Both the position numbers and the translations under genes were made by a program. Below, in pieces: positions 8,729 to 17,921 of a stretch of DNA of 64,000 bases; within the stretch, counting starts at the first letter, position 1, and each line of letters starts with the position of its first letter. The notes beneath the pieces were generated by a model. It ran no database searches, had not been told where the DNA came from, and saw only the letters and a program-made list of their open reading frames with translations. Source of the stretch: a virus. Location of the stretch: positions 1 through 64,000 of the IMG/VR virus record IMGVR_UViG_3300027708_002747; one strand, written 5' to 3'.

Positions 8729-9601
8729 ATGGAATTTAATAAAGAATACTTTAGTTCACCATATTACTTCTATATCAAAGAGGGTAAAGATAGTATTTCC
8801 GTTTATTTTAGTGTTTCAAATACTTTAACTGAAGCTAGAAAAAAAGACGAAATTGTAAAATTTGATAAAAAAGACAAAGAAGAAGTTAAAAAAACAATTT
8901 CAAAAATTCAAAAAGAAAAAAAATTAAAAAATAATTCCGACGTTAAAAAAACTTTAAATAAGAAAAAAGACGAGTTAGAAGAACTAGTTGACTACGATGG
9001 TTCTTTTTTAAGTTCCAAAATTCCAATCTACAATCCATACCTTTCACCAAAGGGTACAATGGACCAAGAGGTTGTTGCAACAAGACAAACAAACAATCCT
9101 ATAACTCGTGGATATCGTGTATATTGGGGTGAGGGTGAAGAAGAAACAGACGAGGTAATTAATGAAACTGATTTTTCAGATGCATTTGGTTATGAAGAAA
9201 CAAAAGACAAAAATGGGCCTGAAACATTTAAAACATTTGTAAAAGAATTAGGTTTAGATAAAGAGGAAGCCGCCGATAGAACAAGACAACAAGGTAAAGA
9301 ACCTGACCCTAAAAAACATAAAATAAAATTACAAAATGTCCCTAAAAAAATAAAAAAACAAAAAGGGTTTATTGATAAAATGACAATCTCTGAGAAATCA
9401 GAACTTGAAAATATTAAAAAACAACAAGTTTTTGACATGGTTGAAGATATTGTTTTAGGTAAAAAAAGTTCAGACAAAGAAGTAGGTAAAAAGAAAAATA
9501 CTCTTAGTAAGTTACTAATGAAGAATTTGGAAAATATAAAGAAAATTGCAGATAAAGAAGGTATTGAAATAAATGACTTGGTTAAAATATTGAAGAAATG
9601 A
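8729..9601 (+). CDS. Highly charged hypothetical protein (coiled-coil)
   Basis: A 290-residue protein of unknown family. Residues 40-90 are almost all Lys/Asp/Glu in heptad-like runs (KFDKKDKEEVKK, KNNSDVKKTLNKKKDELEEL), indicating a coiled coil. The middle has a proline- and tyrosine-rich segment (IPIYNPYLSPKG) and the last 60 residues are again helical and basic. It has no membrane segment or signal peptide. It opens a five-gene plus-strand operon that ends at the terminator at 11311. A structural or packaged phage protein is possible but not shown. Confidence 0.7.
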   Translation: MEFNKEYFSSPYYFYIKEGKDSISVYFSVSNTLTEARKKDEIVKFDKKDKEEVKKTISKIQKEKKLKNNSDVKKTLNKKKDELEELVDYDGSFLSSKIPIYNPYLSPKGTMDQEVVATRQTNNPITRGYRVYWGEGEEETDEVINETDFSDAFGYEETKDKNGPETFKTFVKELGLDKEEAADRTRQQGKEPDPKKHKIKLQNVPKKIKKQKGFIDKMTISEKSELENIKKQQVFDMVEDIVLGKKSSDKEVGKKKNTLSKLLMKNLENIKKIADKEGIEINDLVKILKK

Positions 9602-10008
9602 ATAGTGATATGTACGGGAAACAATACCAAGTCCCACAAGATGTTTTGAGTTCATTAGAAAATCATAAAGATGAAACTACAATAAATAATATTTTCACCA
9701 AAGGTTATCTAACATATCAAAATATGAAAAAAATACTTCACGATATTGATAACAATAAGTTTGAGGGTAAAGATTTAAGTTCTTTAAAATCATTTATCAC
9801 CCAAAATTTAGGTTCAGATAGAGGAAGTATTAATAGACAAAAAAGAGATGCAAGTGATTCAGGTATGCAAAACCAATATTTATCAACACATCAAAAGAGT
9901 GACCCAAGAAATATTACAAATAAACCACATTCAAAATTATATGAAAATAATAAAGAAGTGGTTGAGAATTTAAAAAGAATAAACGAAATAATGAGACAAA
10001 TACTTTAA
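9598..10008 (+). CDS. Hypothetical protein
   Basis: A 136-residue hydrophilic protein that begins with an ATG overlapping the previous stop (ATGA). It contains a helical N-terminal half with DVLSSLENHKDETTINNIF and a YLTYQNMKKILHDID segment, then a polar, Asn/Ser-rich tail. No family was recognised. The overlap shows it is co-translated with the charged protein before it. Confidence 0.7.
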   Translation: MNSDMYGKQYQVPQDVLSSLENHKDETTINNIFTKGYLTYQNMKKILHDIDNNKFEGKDLSSLKSFITQNLGSDRGSINRQKRDASDSGMQNQYLSTHQKSDPRNITNKPHSKLYENNKEVVENLKRINEIMRQIL

Positions 10009-10012
10009 AATT

Positions 10013-10306
10013 ATGGCAGCAGAAAAAGAACCAGTTGACACACAACAACCATCTAATAAATTATCTGAGATTTCAGACAGAATTAGAAAAGATTTAATTA
10101 CCAGAAATAACTACGGTGGTGACAAAAACATCTACGGAGCAACAAACAAAGATGCTATCGGAGATGGTGACCTACAAGGTAAAGGTACAGGTAGTTTCTT
10201 AGACATCTATAACGGTGGTAACATCACCGATAATGTTGAGAGAAAAAGTGAAATTAAAATAAATGCATATCAACCAGAAAAACCTTATACGATTCCAACT
10301 GCGTAA
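10013..10306 (+). CDS. Small hypothetical protein
   Basis: A 97-residue acidic, glycine- and asparagine-rich protein with no hydrophobic core segments (NNYGGDKNIYGATNKDAIGD). This composition suggests an extended or disordered peptide. It sits four bases after one gene and shares one base with the next, so it is part of the 8729-11287 operon. Function is unknown. Confidence 0.65.
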   Translation: MAAEKEPVDTQQPSNKLSEISDRIRKDLITRNNYGGDKNIYGATNKDAIGDGDLQGKGTGSFLDIYNGGNITDNVERKSEIKINAYQPEKPYTIPTA

Positions 10307-10710
10307 TGAAACTTTACAATATTTTAAAAAAAGTTATTGTTGAAGCAAGTACTGATGATATTACCTCCTCGATAAGAAATAAAAATTTGGTAACAATTTA
10401 TTATGACGGGGATGATGATGGGAACTTTACAGGAAAAGGTTTAAGAGTTATTGAACCATTCTGTTACGGAACATCAAAAAAAGGTAATATGGTAATCAGA
10501 GCTTGGGACCGTGAAGGTGCCTCGTATACTGGCTCAAAAGGTGAACAACCTTTACCAGGATGGAGGTTATTTAGAGTTGATAGAATGGGAAGTTATTCTG
10601 TTAACCCTTTAGAAAATTTCACAGAACCAAGGCCACTCTACAATCCTGATGATAAGGGTATGGTAGGACTAAAAATATGTGCAAAATTTGAATTAGAAAA
10701 CAATGGATAG
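10306..10710 (+). CDS. WYL-like domain protein with a capsid-targeting-like N-terminus
   Basis: A 134-residue protein. Residues 1-13 (MKLYNILKKVIVE, followed by AS) form a short amphipathic helix ending in VxE|A, resembling the gp21-cleaved leaders of T4 internal proteins. The rest looks like a WYL/Sm-like beta domain: NLVTIYYDGDDDG, RVIEPFCYGTSKKGNMVIRAW, then PGWRLFRVDRMGSY. WYL domains bind ligands or nucleic acid and often regulate transcription or defence. There is no attached HTH. The leader and domain are seen; packaging and function are inference. Confidence 0.55.
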   Translation: MKLYNILKKVIVEASTDDITSSIRNKNLVTIYYDGDDDGNFTGKGLRVIEPFCYGTSKKGNMVIRAWDREGASYTGSKGEQPLPGWRLFRVDRMGSYSVNPLENFTEPRPLYNPDDKGMVGLKICAKFELENNG

Positions 10711-11287
10711 TTTAATAGAAAAATTAATGGTGTCTAAAAAAATCATGGATAGACACAACGAAATGGATAAAGGAATCGCCCCAAAACCAAGTAGGTCTAA
10801 TATGTCCGAATCGTATTCTCCATCAGAGTATAGTGAGGCTCCAATACCTGCAACTTACAACATACCTGAAGAATTTTTATCTTCAGCTCCACAGACACCT
10901 AAAGCTCCACCGGCAGTAATGACTGAAGATAGAATTAGAAATTCAAAATTACCCGATGCAATTAAACAATTAATGATGGAGCATCCAATACAACAACCAC
11001 AATCATACGCCCCAACATTATCAAATGAGGTTATTGAAAAAGCCGCAAGATTAATGGGTAATAAGAAGGAAATTGTTGTTGAGAATAAAAAACAACAACC
11101 AAATTCAACATCTTATGGTATAAGTGCCTCTGACATCAAAAAAATTGTTAGAGAAACAGTTGAAGAAGTATTAAGTGAAAATGGATTAATGGTTGAATCA
11201 ACTCAAAAATCTAATGAGGTTATGACTATTAAAGTTGGTAAACACATTTTTGAAGGTAAAATTTTAAAAATTAAAAAAGTTCAGTAA
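10703..11287 (+). CDS. Hypothetical protein, proline-rich centre
   Basis: A 194-residue protein with a helical start, a Pro/Ser/Ala-rich linker (residues 25-75, including SSAPQTPKAPPAV), and a helical region with SASDIKKIVRETVEEVLSE. A short beta-like C-terminus follows (MTIKVGKHIFEGKILKIKK). The layout suggests a scaffolding or virion-associated protein. It overlaps the preceding gene by eight bases and is followed at 24 nt by an intrinsic terminator, ending the operon. Confidence 0.65.
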   Translation: MDSLIEKLMVSKKIMDRHNEMDKGIAPKPSRSNMSESYSPSEYSEAPIPATYNIPEEFLSSAPQTPKAPPAVMTEDRIRNSKLPDAIKQLMMEHPIQQPQSYAPTLSNEVIEKAARLMGNKKEIVVENKKQQPNSTSYGISASDIKKIVRETVEEVLSENGLMVESTQKSNEVMTIKVGKHIFEGKILKIKKVQ

Positions 11288-11310
11288 CACATTTTAAATA
11301 TCAAATTATT

Positions 11311-11336
11311 GTCCCCTTTATGGGGACTTTTTTTTT
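11311..11336 (+). terminator. Intrinsic terminator
   Basis: A six-pair stem GTCCCC/GGGGAC with loop TTTAT is followed by nine T residues. It closes the 8729-11287 operon. Confidence 0.85.
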
Positions 11337-11343
11337 ATTATAG

Positions 11344-11374
11344 TTGAATTATAGATGTGTTATTATTATCTTTT
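11344..11374 (+). promoter_or_regulatory. Possible host-type promoter before 11380
   Basis: TTG (11344-11346), a 20-nt spacer and TATCTTTT (11367-11374) resemble the Bacteroidota pattern TTG/TAnnTTTG with the last base wrong. It follows a terminator, so a promoter is expected here. The predicted start falls at or next to the ATG, giving a nearly leaderless mRNA. Confidence 0.35.
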
Positions 11375-11379
11375 AGATT

Positions 11380-12594
11380 ATGAAAGAAAAAATTAAAGTT
11401 TTAGTCATACCTTCTGACACAACGGGTGTTGGTAGATTTAGGTCAATTACTCCACACACTCATTTACAAGCAAAATATGGTGATGATTTTCATGTTGATA
11501 TTGAGTTTAATCCAAATTTAAACGATTTAAATTTTTTTAAAAATTATCAAATTGTCCATTTCCACCGTTCATTAGGACAAGACATGGATTTATCCATTCA
11601 GGTAATCCCAATTTTAAATGCCATGGGTATTATAACAATTGCCGATATTGATGATTATTGGTTGCCAGGAAAAGAACATCCACTTCATCAATTAATTATC
11701 CAAGAAAAAATACACGAAAAGATTGTTAATAATTTAAAACTTGCGAAATACGTTACAACAACAACTGAAATATTTGCAGATGAAATTCGTAAGTTTAACA
11801 AGAATGTTGTAATTTTACCTAACGCAATTGACCATAAGGAAGGTCAGTTTAATGAACCAACCGAAGAATCTGATTTAGTTAGAGTTGGTTGGTTAGGTGG
11901 CTCATCTCACTTACATGATTTAATGTTACTTGATGGTATGGTTTCAAAACTATCTGATATTAAAGATAAATTACAATATGTAGTTTGTGGATTTGATACT
12001 CGTGGTATGATGACCGAAATTAATCAACAAACTGGTGAAAGAACACAAAGACCAATCAAACCACACGAAACAGTATGGTATGACTATGAGAAGATTTTCA
12101 CAAATAACTATTCAATTATTTCACCTGAATATAAAAATCATTTGGAATTATTTGTTGAGACACCATTTGAAAATGAAAAGAACTTACCATATCGTAGAGT
12201 ATGGACAAAACCTGTTACATCTTACGCACGTAACTACTCAAAATTTGACATATCTTTGGCACCGATTAAGCAACACATGTTTAACAAGGTAAAATCACAA
12301 CTTAAAGTTATTGAGGCAGGTTTTTATAAAAAAGCATTAATTGCAACCAATTATGGTCCTTATACCATTGATTTAAAACACGCAATGAAAAATGGTGAGT
12401 TTACTGATGGAAACGCATTACTAGTTGAAGACGCAAGAAACCATAGTGATTGGGCGAAATATATTAAGAAATTAGTTCAAAACCCAAACATGAGAATTGA
12501 TATGGGTGAAAGATTATATGAACACGTTTCACAACGATACAGTTTAGATGTGGTTACAAAAACAAGAGCAGAATTTTATAAATCAATAGTATGA
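11380..12594 (+). CDS. GT-B glycosyltransferase (GT4-like)
   Basis: A 404-residue protein with two Rossmann-like halves. The N-terminal half starts KIKVLVIPSDTTGVGRFR and includes YQIVHFHRSLGQ and ITIADIDDYWLPG. The C-terminal half includes VRVGWLGGSSHLHDL and KSQLKVIEAGFYKKALIATNYG, which holds the usual K...E-x-G donor-binding region, and ends with NPNMRIDMGERLYEHV, typical of GT4 enzymes. It should transfer a sugar from a nucleotide donor in the cytosol. It is the first gene of the long plus-strand glycan operon and overlaps the next gene by ATGA. Confidence 0.75.
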   Translation: MKEKIKVLVIPSDTTGVGRFRSITPHTHLQAKYGDDFHVDIEFNPNLNDLNFFKNYQIVHFHRSLGQDMDLSIQVIPILNAMGIITIADIDDYWLPGKEHPLHQLIIQEKIHEKIVNNLKLAKYVTTTTEIFADEIRKFNKNVVILPNAIDHKEGQFNEPTEESDLVRVGWLGGSSHLHDLMLLDGMVSKLSDIKDKLQYVVCGFDTRGMMTEINQQTGERTQRPIKPHETVWYDYEKIFTNNYSIISPEYKNHLELFVETPFENEKNLPYRRVWTKPVTSYARNYSKFDISLAPIKQHMFNKVKSQLKVIEAGFYKKALIATNYGPYTIDLKHAMKNGEFTDGNALLVEDARNHSDWAKYIKKLVQNPNMRIDMGERLYEHVSQRYSLDVVTKTRAEFYKSIV

Positions 12595-13289
12595 TAAAGC
12601 ACCCATTACACAAAATCTTATTCATTGACATTGAAACTGTTGGAGTTTCAAGTAATTATGAAAATTTCAAAAAGGATTACCCTGAACTTCATTTCCAATT
12701 TATTAATTATTTAGATTGGTTTAAAAAAAGGTTTCCTGAAGATAGTGAATTAAGTTTAGACCAAATTTTTGTTAACCGTGCTGCGTTAGTTCCCGAATTT
12801 TCAAAGATTGTTTGTGTTTCAGTAGGATTTGTTGACCCAAAGGGTGATGTTAAGAAACAAAGTTTTTTTAACTCAGATGAAAAAGCGTTACTTAAAGACG
12901 CTAACACATTATTAAATCGTGTAGATAAATTAGGATTTATTCTTTGTGGGCATAACCTTAAGAATTTTGATATTCCTGTATTGGCAAAAAGAATGTTAGT
13001 TAATGGTATTTTACCATCATCTATCTTACCATCTTACGATACTAAGCCATGGGAGATTAAAGCAATCGACACAAAAGAAATTTGGCAGTACGGACAATTT
13101 GGAGCTATCAGTTCATTAGAATTAATGTGTGTATCACTTGGTATTGAAAGTCCTAAAAACATGGAAGTAACGGGTAATAAAGTTCATAACGCATTTTGGA
13201 ATGAAAACAAATACCAAGAAATACAAGAGTATTGTGAAAAGGACGTTGAAGTATTAATAAAAGTTTTAATTAAATTAACTAACTTATGA
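12591..13289 (+). CDS. 3'-5' exonuclease, RNase H-like (DnaQ/PolB exonuclease type)
   Basis: A 232-residue DEDD-family nuclease. ILFIDIETVGV (ExoI, residues 9-19) carries the D-x-E pair, FILCGHNLKNFDIPVLAKR the ExoII aspartate, and YCEKDVEVLIKVL the ExoIII Y-x-x-x-D, making it DEDDy. It matches the predicted PolB-like 3'-5' exonuclease family found in Bacteroidota. It probably trims DNA 3' ends in replication or repair with two metal ions. It overlaps both neighbours by four bases, so nucleotide genes sit inside a glycan operon. Confidence 0.75.
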   Translation: MIKHPLHKILFIDIETVGVSSNYENFKKDYPELHFQFINYLDWFKKRFPEDSELSLDQIFVNRAALVPEFSKIVCVSVGFVDPKGDVKKQSFFNSDEKALLKDANTLLNRVDKLGFILCGHNLKNFDIPVLAKRMLVNGILPSSILPSYDTKPWEIKAIDTKEIWQYGQFGAISSLELMCVSLGIESPKNMEVTGNKVHNAFWNENKYQEIQEYCEKDVEVLIKVLIKLTNL

Positions 13290-13870
13290 TTAAAGAATTA
13301 AATTTTAAAGATGAATTAGAAACATTACAAAATTTTCTAAAACAAATGTCTGAAACCAATACAGACGAAAACGAGTTATTAATCTCAAATGAGGTTTTAG
13401 AACAATTAGGTGATGAAATGGAAAATATGGTATATAAAGTTGACCTTAACTATTCTTCAAAAGAAGGAAGATTATTAAGTTACAATTATGAATCCGATAG
13501 TGGGTTTGACTTATACTCTATTGAACAAATCACTATACCTGCATTTGGTAGAGCTTTAGTTCCAACAGGTATTGTTTTAGATATACCTGAAGGATTTGAG
13601 GTACAGATAAGGTCTAAAAGTGGTTTAGCATTAAATCAAGGATTAATGGTGTTAAATAGTCCTGGTACAATCGACCAAGGATATATTGGTGAGATTAAAG
13701 TGATAATCTTTAACACTAATAACCATTCAGTAATCGTTGAGAGAGGTATGAAAGTCGCTCAAGCGGTTTTAGCTAATGTAGTTAGTGGTAAATTTGTAAC
13801 ATTAAATAAAATTGAGAACGTAGAACAAAAAGAAAGAGGTTCTAATGGTTTTGGAAGTACAGGAATCTAA
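13286..13870 (+). CDS. dut: dUTP diphosphatase (dUTPase)
   Basis: A 194-residue protein with all five trimeric dUTPase motifs in order: SDSGFDLYS, RSKSGLALNQG, NSPGTIDQGYIGEIKV, RGMKVAQ and RGSNGFGSTG at the C-terminus. It hydrolyses dUTP to dUMP and pyrophosphate, keeping uracil out of DNA and feeding dTMP synthesis. The first 45 or so residues are an acidic helical extension not present in standard dUTPases. Start and stop overlap the neighbours (ATGA and TAATG), so expression is coupled to the exonuclease and the GT25 gene. Confidence 0.95.
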   Translation: MIKELNFKDELETLQNFLKQMSETNTDENELLISNEVLEQLGDEMENMVYKVDLNYSSKEGRLLSYNYESDSGFDLYSIEQITIPAFGRALVPTGIVLDIPEGFEVQIRSKSGLALNQGLMVLNSPGTIDQGYIGEIKVIIFNTNNHSVIVERGMKVAQAVLANVVSGKFVTLNKIENVEQKERGSNGFGSTGI

Positions 13871-14499
13871 TGTTAGAAAAATATTTTGATAAAATATATT
13901 GTATAAATTTAGATAGAAGAACAGACAGATGGGAACATTTTTTAAATCAATCTAAAAAATTTAATTTAAATAAGTTTGAGAGAGTTTCTGCGGTTGATGG
14001 TAGTAAATTAAATTTATCGGATTTTGGTAACTACCTAAATCATGGAGAGTTAGGTTTAGTACTTACAACTATTAAAATTTTTGAGGATTCAATACAAAAC
14101 AATTATCAAAAAATTTTAATATTAGAAGATGATTGTGTTTTTGAAAATGAATTAGATAAAATTGATTTATTTTTTGAAAACCTCCCAACCGATTGGGATA
14201 TGATTTACTTTGGGGGTAACCATAATGAACATGGCGGATATCCTGAACCTATAGTAATTAATGACTATGTTAAAAAAGTTTTATATACTTATTCATCACA
14301 CATGATTGGGTTTAATATAAAAATATATGAAAAAATAATATCATCGTTAAAAACTAATCAGTTTCCTGTTGATATTGTTTATTCTTTGTTACAAAAGGAA
14401 AATAATTGTTATACTTTCTACCCAAGACTATCAACACAATTAATTGATTTTTCAGACATACAAAATAAAGTTACAGATTATAATTGGTTAATAAAATGA
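13870..14499 (+). CDS. GT25-family (LPS-type) glycosyltransferase
   Basis: A 209-residue protein with DKIYCINLDRRTDRWEHF at the N-terminus, FERVSAVDGSKLNL, LGLVLTTIKIFEDSI, and ILILEDDCVFENEL (the EDD metal site). This is the standard GT25 sequence seen in LPS galactosyltransferases and collagen glucosyltransferases. It probably adds a hexose to a phage or surface glycan. Length is slightly short of the usual 230-260. It overlaps its neighbours by one and four bases. Confidence 0.85.
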   Translation: MLEKYFDKIYCINLDRRTDRWEHFLNQSKKFNLNKFERVSAVDGSKLNLSDFGNYLNHGELGLVLTTIKIFEDSIQNNYQKILILEDDCVFENELDKIDLFFENLPTDWDMIYFGGNHNEHGGYPEPIVINDYVKKVLYTYSSHMIGFNIKIYEKIISSLKTNQFPVDIVYSLLQKENNCYTFYPRLSTQLIDFSDIQNKVTDYNWLIK

Positions 14500-16517
14500 T
14501 TACAATAGGATACAGTACAAGAAAATCTAATTCAGAATTACAAGAATATTTAAAAAAATCTTGTGGTCACCCAAAAACTGAGGTAATTGAAAAAGTTACT
14601 AATGGAGAAAAAAACTTATCACAAGTTTATAATGAAATAATTTCAGAATCATCAAATGACATTGTAGTTCTTTGTCATGATGATATCTATTTTGACACTA
14701 AAAATTGGGGTCAAAAATTAGAAAAACTATTTGAAAAAAATGAAGAGTTTTCAGTAATTGGTATTGCTGGAACTACTGAAATGCATAAAAGTGGTATGTG
14801 GTGGGAAGATAGAAGTAAAATGTGTGGTATAGTAAATCATGAACACAACGGAAAAAAATGGGAGTCAAGATATTCAGATTCTTTACAAAATTCAATTAAA
14901 GAAGTTGTCATTGTTGATGGTTTATTTATTGCGATTAATAAAAATAAAATTAAACATACTTTTGACGAGACGGTTAGTGGATTTCACATGTATGATGTAA
15001 ATTTTTGTTTTAGAAATTATTTAGAAAATGTTAAAATAGGTGTAACAACAAGTGTTAGGGTTACTCATAAATCAGTTGGTGAAACCAATAACCTATGGGA
15101 AAAAAATAGAGTTATTTTTTCTAAAAAATACAAATCAAATTTACCAACAAAAATAAAATTACCTAATCTAAATGATTCAACAATTTTAGTTTTTACAGAT
15201 AATCAATTAACTGATAGTTTTGTATATGGTTTTTCAAAACAGTTAAATAAAATTTCAAATGTTTCGGTACTTTCGGTTAATAAAAATATAAATGTTTTAA
15301 ATTATTTAAATTTAAATAAAATTACGTTTATTGATATTCAATCCACACCAGGGTATAAAGTTGGTGATGGTAAATGGTATATTAATACACCTAACGGTCC
15401 TGAATTAACACAACCAAATAATTACTATAAAATTTCAGAACCAAAAATTGATTTAATAATATTTGATGATACTAAATTTTCTTCTATATTAAATAATCTT
15501 TATCCAAACGTTAATAAAGTTTTGTTACTAGAAGATACCAAAAATTTTAATAATGAAATCATTGAGTTTAAAACTGTTAGAAAAATTTTATTTTCAAATT
15601 CAGATGTTAAAACAAATTTAGTTTCTACAAATGATTTCCCAAATGAAAAAATTGATGTTTTTGAAAATTATGAAAATATTGAAAATTCATTTTTAGATAT
15701 TTTAAATTTATATGAAGAAAATAATGAATCAAAAAAAATAAAAATTTTAACAGGATTTTCAGATAAAGGGGGTTCAACAACCGTATTTGTTAATTTAACA
15801 AATGAGTTTAATAAACTTGGTTATGATTGTACATTATACGGTCCTCATAATTGGCATTTAGATAAATGTAAATCAAAATTAAGTAATGAATTAGTAATTA
15901 ACAAAGAAGATATTTTAATATCTCATTTTGTTGATTTAGGCCAAAGACCTCCCGCAGATAAAGTAATTTTAGCATGTCATGAAAAAAACTTATACGAAGT
16001 ATCTACTAAAAGACAGTTTTGGGACACCGCAGTTTTTATAAATGACACTCATAGAATTTACCATTCAGGTTATACTGGAGATTTTAAAATAATACCAAAT
16101 TTAAAAACTAATTTATCTAAGATTGATAAAACTGATAAAAATTTAATCGCCGGAGTAATTGGGTCAATTGATGAAAATAAACAAACTCATATATCAATTA
16201 AACGAGCGTTAGAAGATGGATGTGAAAAAATATATGTATTTGGTAGCATAAATGACTCAAATTATTATAACAATTTTGTTCGTCCATTATTGTCAGATAT
16301 TGTTATACATAAAGGTCATATGGATAACAAACAAGAAATATATAATATGATAGGTAAAGTTTATCAGTCATCAATTAGTGAATGTGCGTCTTTAGTTAAA
16401 GACGAATGTTATCAAACAGGTACTGAATTTTTTGGAAATGAATCAACTAAAAATGATGTATCAATTTTAGAAAATTCTGAAATAATAAATAAATGGATTG
16501 AATTATTAGAATTATAA
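14496..16517 (+). CDS. Two-domain glycosyltransferase (GT2-like plus GT-B-like halves)
   Basis: A 673-residue protein. Residues 1-230 resemble a GT-A domain (ITIGYSTRKSNSELQEYL, SNDIVVLCHDDIYFD, VIGIAGT, VVIVDGLFIAINK). The centre is a divergent Rossmann-like region. From about 420 a second domain opens KIKILTGFSDKGGSTTVF and continues with NLIAGVIGSIDENKQTHIS, as in GT4-like enzymes. The start used is the ATG at 14496, which forms ATGA with the previous stop; a TTG four codons earlier is unlikely. Two-headed enzymes of this kind can add two sugars in turn; that is inference. The last 120 residues lack a clear GT4 donor motif. Confidence 0.65.
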   Translation: MITIGYSTRKSNSELQEYLKKSCGHPKTEVIEKVTNGEKNLSQVYNEIISESSNDIVVLCHDDIYFDTKNWGQKLEKLFEKNEEFSVIGIAGTTEMHKSGMWWEDRSKMCGIVNHEHNGKKWESRYSDSLQNSIKEVVIVDGLFIAINKNKIKHTFDETVSGFHMYDVNFCFRNYLENVKIGVTTSVRVTHKSVGETNNLWEKNRVIFSKKYKSNLPTKIKLPNLNDSTILVFTDNQLTDSFVYGFSKQLNKISNVSVLSVNKNINVLNYLNLNKITFIDIQSTPGYKVGDGKWYINTPNGPELTQPNNYYKISEPKIDLIIFDDTKFSSILNNLYPNVNKVLLLEDTKNFNNEIIEFKTVRKILFSNSDVKTNLVSTNDFPNEKIDVFENYENIENSFLDILNLYEENNESKKIKILTGFSDKGGSTTVFVNLTNEFNKLGYDCTLYGPHNWHLDKCKSKLSNELVINKEDILISHFVDLGQRPPADKVILACHEKNLYEVSTKRQFWDTAVFINDTHRIYHSGYTGDFKIIPNLKTNLSKIDKTDKNLIAGVIGSIDENKQTHISIKRALEDGCEKIYVFGSINDSNYYNNFVRPLLSDIVIHKGHMDNKQEIYNMIGKVYQSSISECASLVKDECYQTGTEFFGNESTKNDVSILENSEIINKWIELLEL

Positions 16518-16525
16518 TTTGAAAA

Positions 16526-17224
16526 ATGGTTATAGGTAACGGTTCAATTGCTAAAGTGTTCAAACAAGAATTTGAAAATGATGATTCAGTAATTATTTTT
16601 GCGTCAGGAGTTTCAAATTCAAATGAAAAAAACTTAAGTGAATATCAAAGAGAAACTATCCTATTACAAAATACTTTAACAAAGTTCCCTGAAAAAAAAA
16701 TAGTTTATTTTAGTAGTATATCTTCAAAATATGTAAATTCCCAATATTTTAACCATAAAGAATTAATGGAAAATTTAATTATTAAAAATTCAAATAATTT
16801 TATAATAATTAGATTACCACAAATAATAAGCAATAGTGGAAATCAAAATAACTTGATTAATTTTTTGGTTAATTCAATTAGAAATAATCATAGTTTAGAA
16901 ATACAAAAAGATGTTTGTAGAGCTTTGATTGATGTTGATGATTTAAAGAAAGTAACTTTAGAAGTAATTAAAAATTTTAACAATAAGATTTTAAATTTTT
17001 CTAAAATTGAAAACATTACAGTTGTTAATTTATGTGAGATGATTTTTAAAATTTTAGATTCTAAGGTTAAAATCGTTGAAGTTCCCCCAAAATTTAATAC
17101 CCCTAATTTGAACAATAGTCCTGAAATAGATAATATTTTAGAACACTTAATAGATAAAAAAAATTATACAAATAAAATTTTAAAAAAATATTTAACAAAT
17201 GGTAATTCTAACAGGATTTTATAA
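16526..17224 (+). CDS. Short-chain dehydrogenase/epimerase-like protein, divergent
   Basis: A 232-residue protein starting VIGNGSIAKVFKQEF, a Rossmann GxGxxA dinucleotide loop. It continues with KKIVYFSSISSKYVNSQYFNHKELME, where Y-x-x-x-K of SDR enzymes appears as YFNHK, and a later ALIDVDDLKKVTLEVI typical of extended SDRs. It is probably an NAD(P)-dependent sugar-nucleotide epimerase or reductase. It is shorter and more divergent than GalE- or RmlD-type enzymes. It overlaps the next gene by 26 bases. The substrate is not identifiable. Confidence 0.6.
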   Translation: MVIGNGSIAKVFKQEFENDDSVIIFASGVSNSNEKNLSEYQRETILLQNTLTKFPEKKIVYFSSISSKYVNSQYFNHKELMENLIIKNSNNFIIIRLPQIISNSGNQNNLINFLVNSIRNNHSLEIQKDVCRALIDVDDLKKVTLEVIKNFNNKILNFSKIENITVVNLCEMIFKILDSKVKIVEVPPKFNTPNLNNSPEIDNILEHLIDKKNYTNKILKKYLTNGNSNRIL

Positions 17225-17921
17225 CGCTGAAAAATATGTTGAAAGAAGTATTCTTTCAATAATGGGACAAACATATAAGGATTTTACATGTTATATAACC
17301 CATGACATGTCTACCGATAGTTCGGTTCAAAAAATAAAAGATTTAATTAAAGATGATAAAAGATTTATCTTAATAGATGAATACGATAAAAAATTATATC
17401 AAGCTGGTAATTTTGATAGAACTATCAGGAATAATCCAAATATCTCAGACAATGAATTGTTAATTGAAGTTGATGGTGATGATTGGTTACCGGATTCAAA
17501 AGTATTTGAAAGAATTAACAACGTATATGAAGACCCAAATGTTTGGATTGCTAATGGTAGTTTCAAATACTCTAATGGGCAATCCGGGTTTTCAAGTCCT
17601 CAAACAAATTTTGACAATCTAAGACAAAATAGATTTACCGCATCTCACATTAGGACTTGGAGAGCGTTTTTATGGCGAAATATTAAAGAAGAAGATTTAC
17701 GAGATGAAAACGGAAATTACTGGCAATGGAGTGGTGATTTGTGTTTTATGTATCCTATGTTAGAAATGTCAGGTTCTGAACATTACAAATTTATGCCCGA
17801 AATTAATTATGTTTATAATGGTGAAAATCCAATTAATGAACATAAGGTTGATATGACTATGGTTAATGACCACGCAACAAAAATTAGAAATAAAACTCCT
17901 TATCAAAAGTTAATCAGATAA
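17199..17921 (+). CDS. Glycosyltransferase family 2
   Basis: A 240-residue GT-A enzyme. VILTGFYNAEKYVERSILSI and QTYKDFTCYITHDMSTDSS are the GT2 opening (nucleotide binding), and LLIEVDGDDWLPD supplies the DxD motif around residue 94. The C-terminal half, including NRFTASHIRTWRAFLW, would shape the acceptor pocket. The start lies inside the previous gene and the stop shares one base with the GT11 gene. Sugar and acceptor are unknown. Confidence 0.85.
   Translation: MVILTGFYNAEKYVERSILSIMGQTYKDFTCYITHDMSTDSSVQKIKDLIKDDKRFILIDEYDKKLYQAGNFDRTIRNNPNISDNELLIEVDGDDWLPDSKVFERINNVYEDPNVWIANGSFKYSNGQSGFSSPQTNFDNLRQNRFTASHIRTWRAFLWRNIKEEDLRDENGNYWQWSGDLCFMYPMLEMSGSEHYKFMPEINYVYNGENPINEHKVDMTMVNDHATKIRNKTPYQKLIR

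Noticed and set aside
9190-9639. Minus-strand frame of 149 codons, Phe/Ser/Leu-rich
   Set aside because: It lies wholly opposite the lysine-rich 8729 gene and its composition is simply the complement of AAA/GAA codons.
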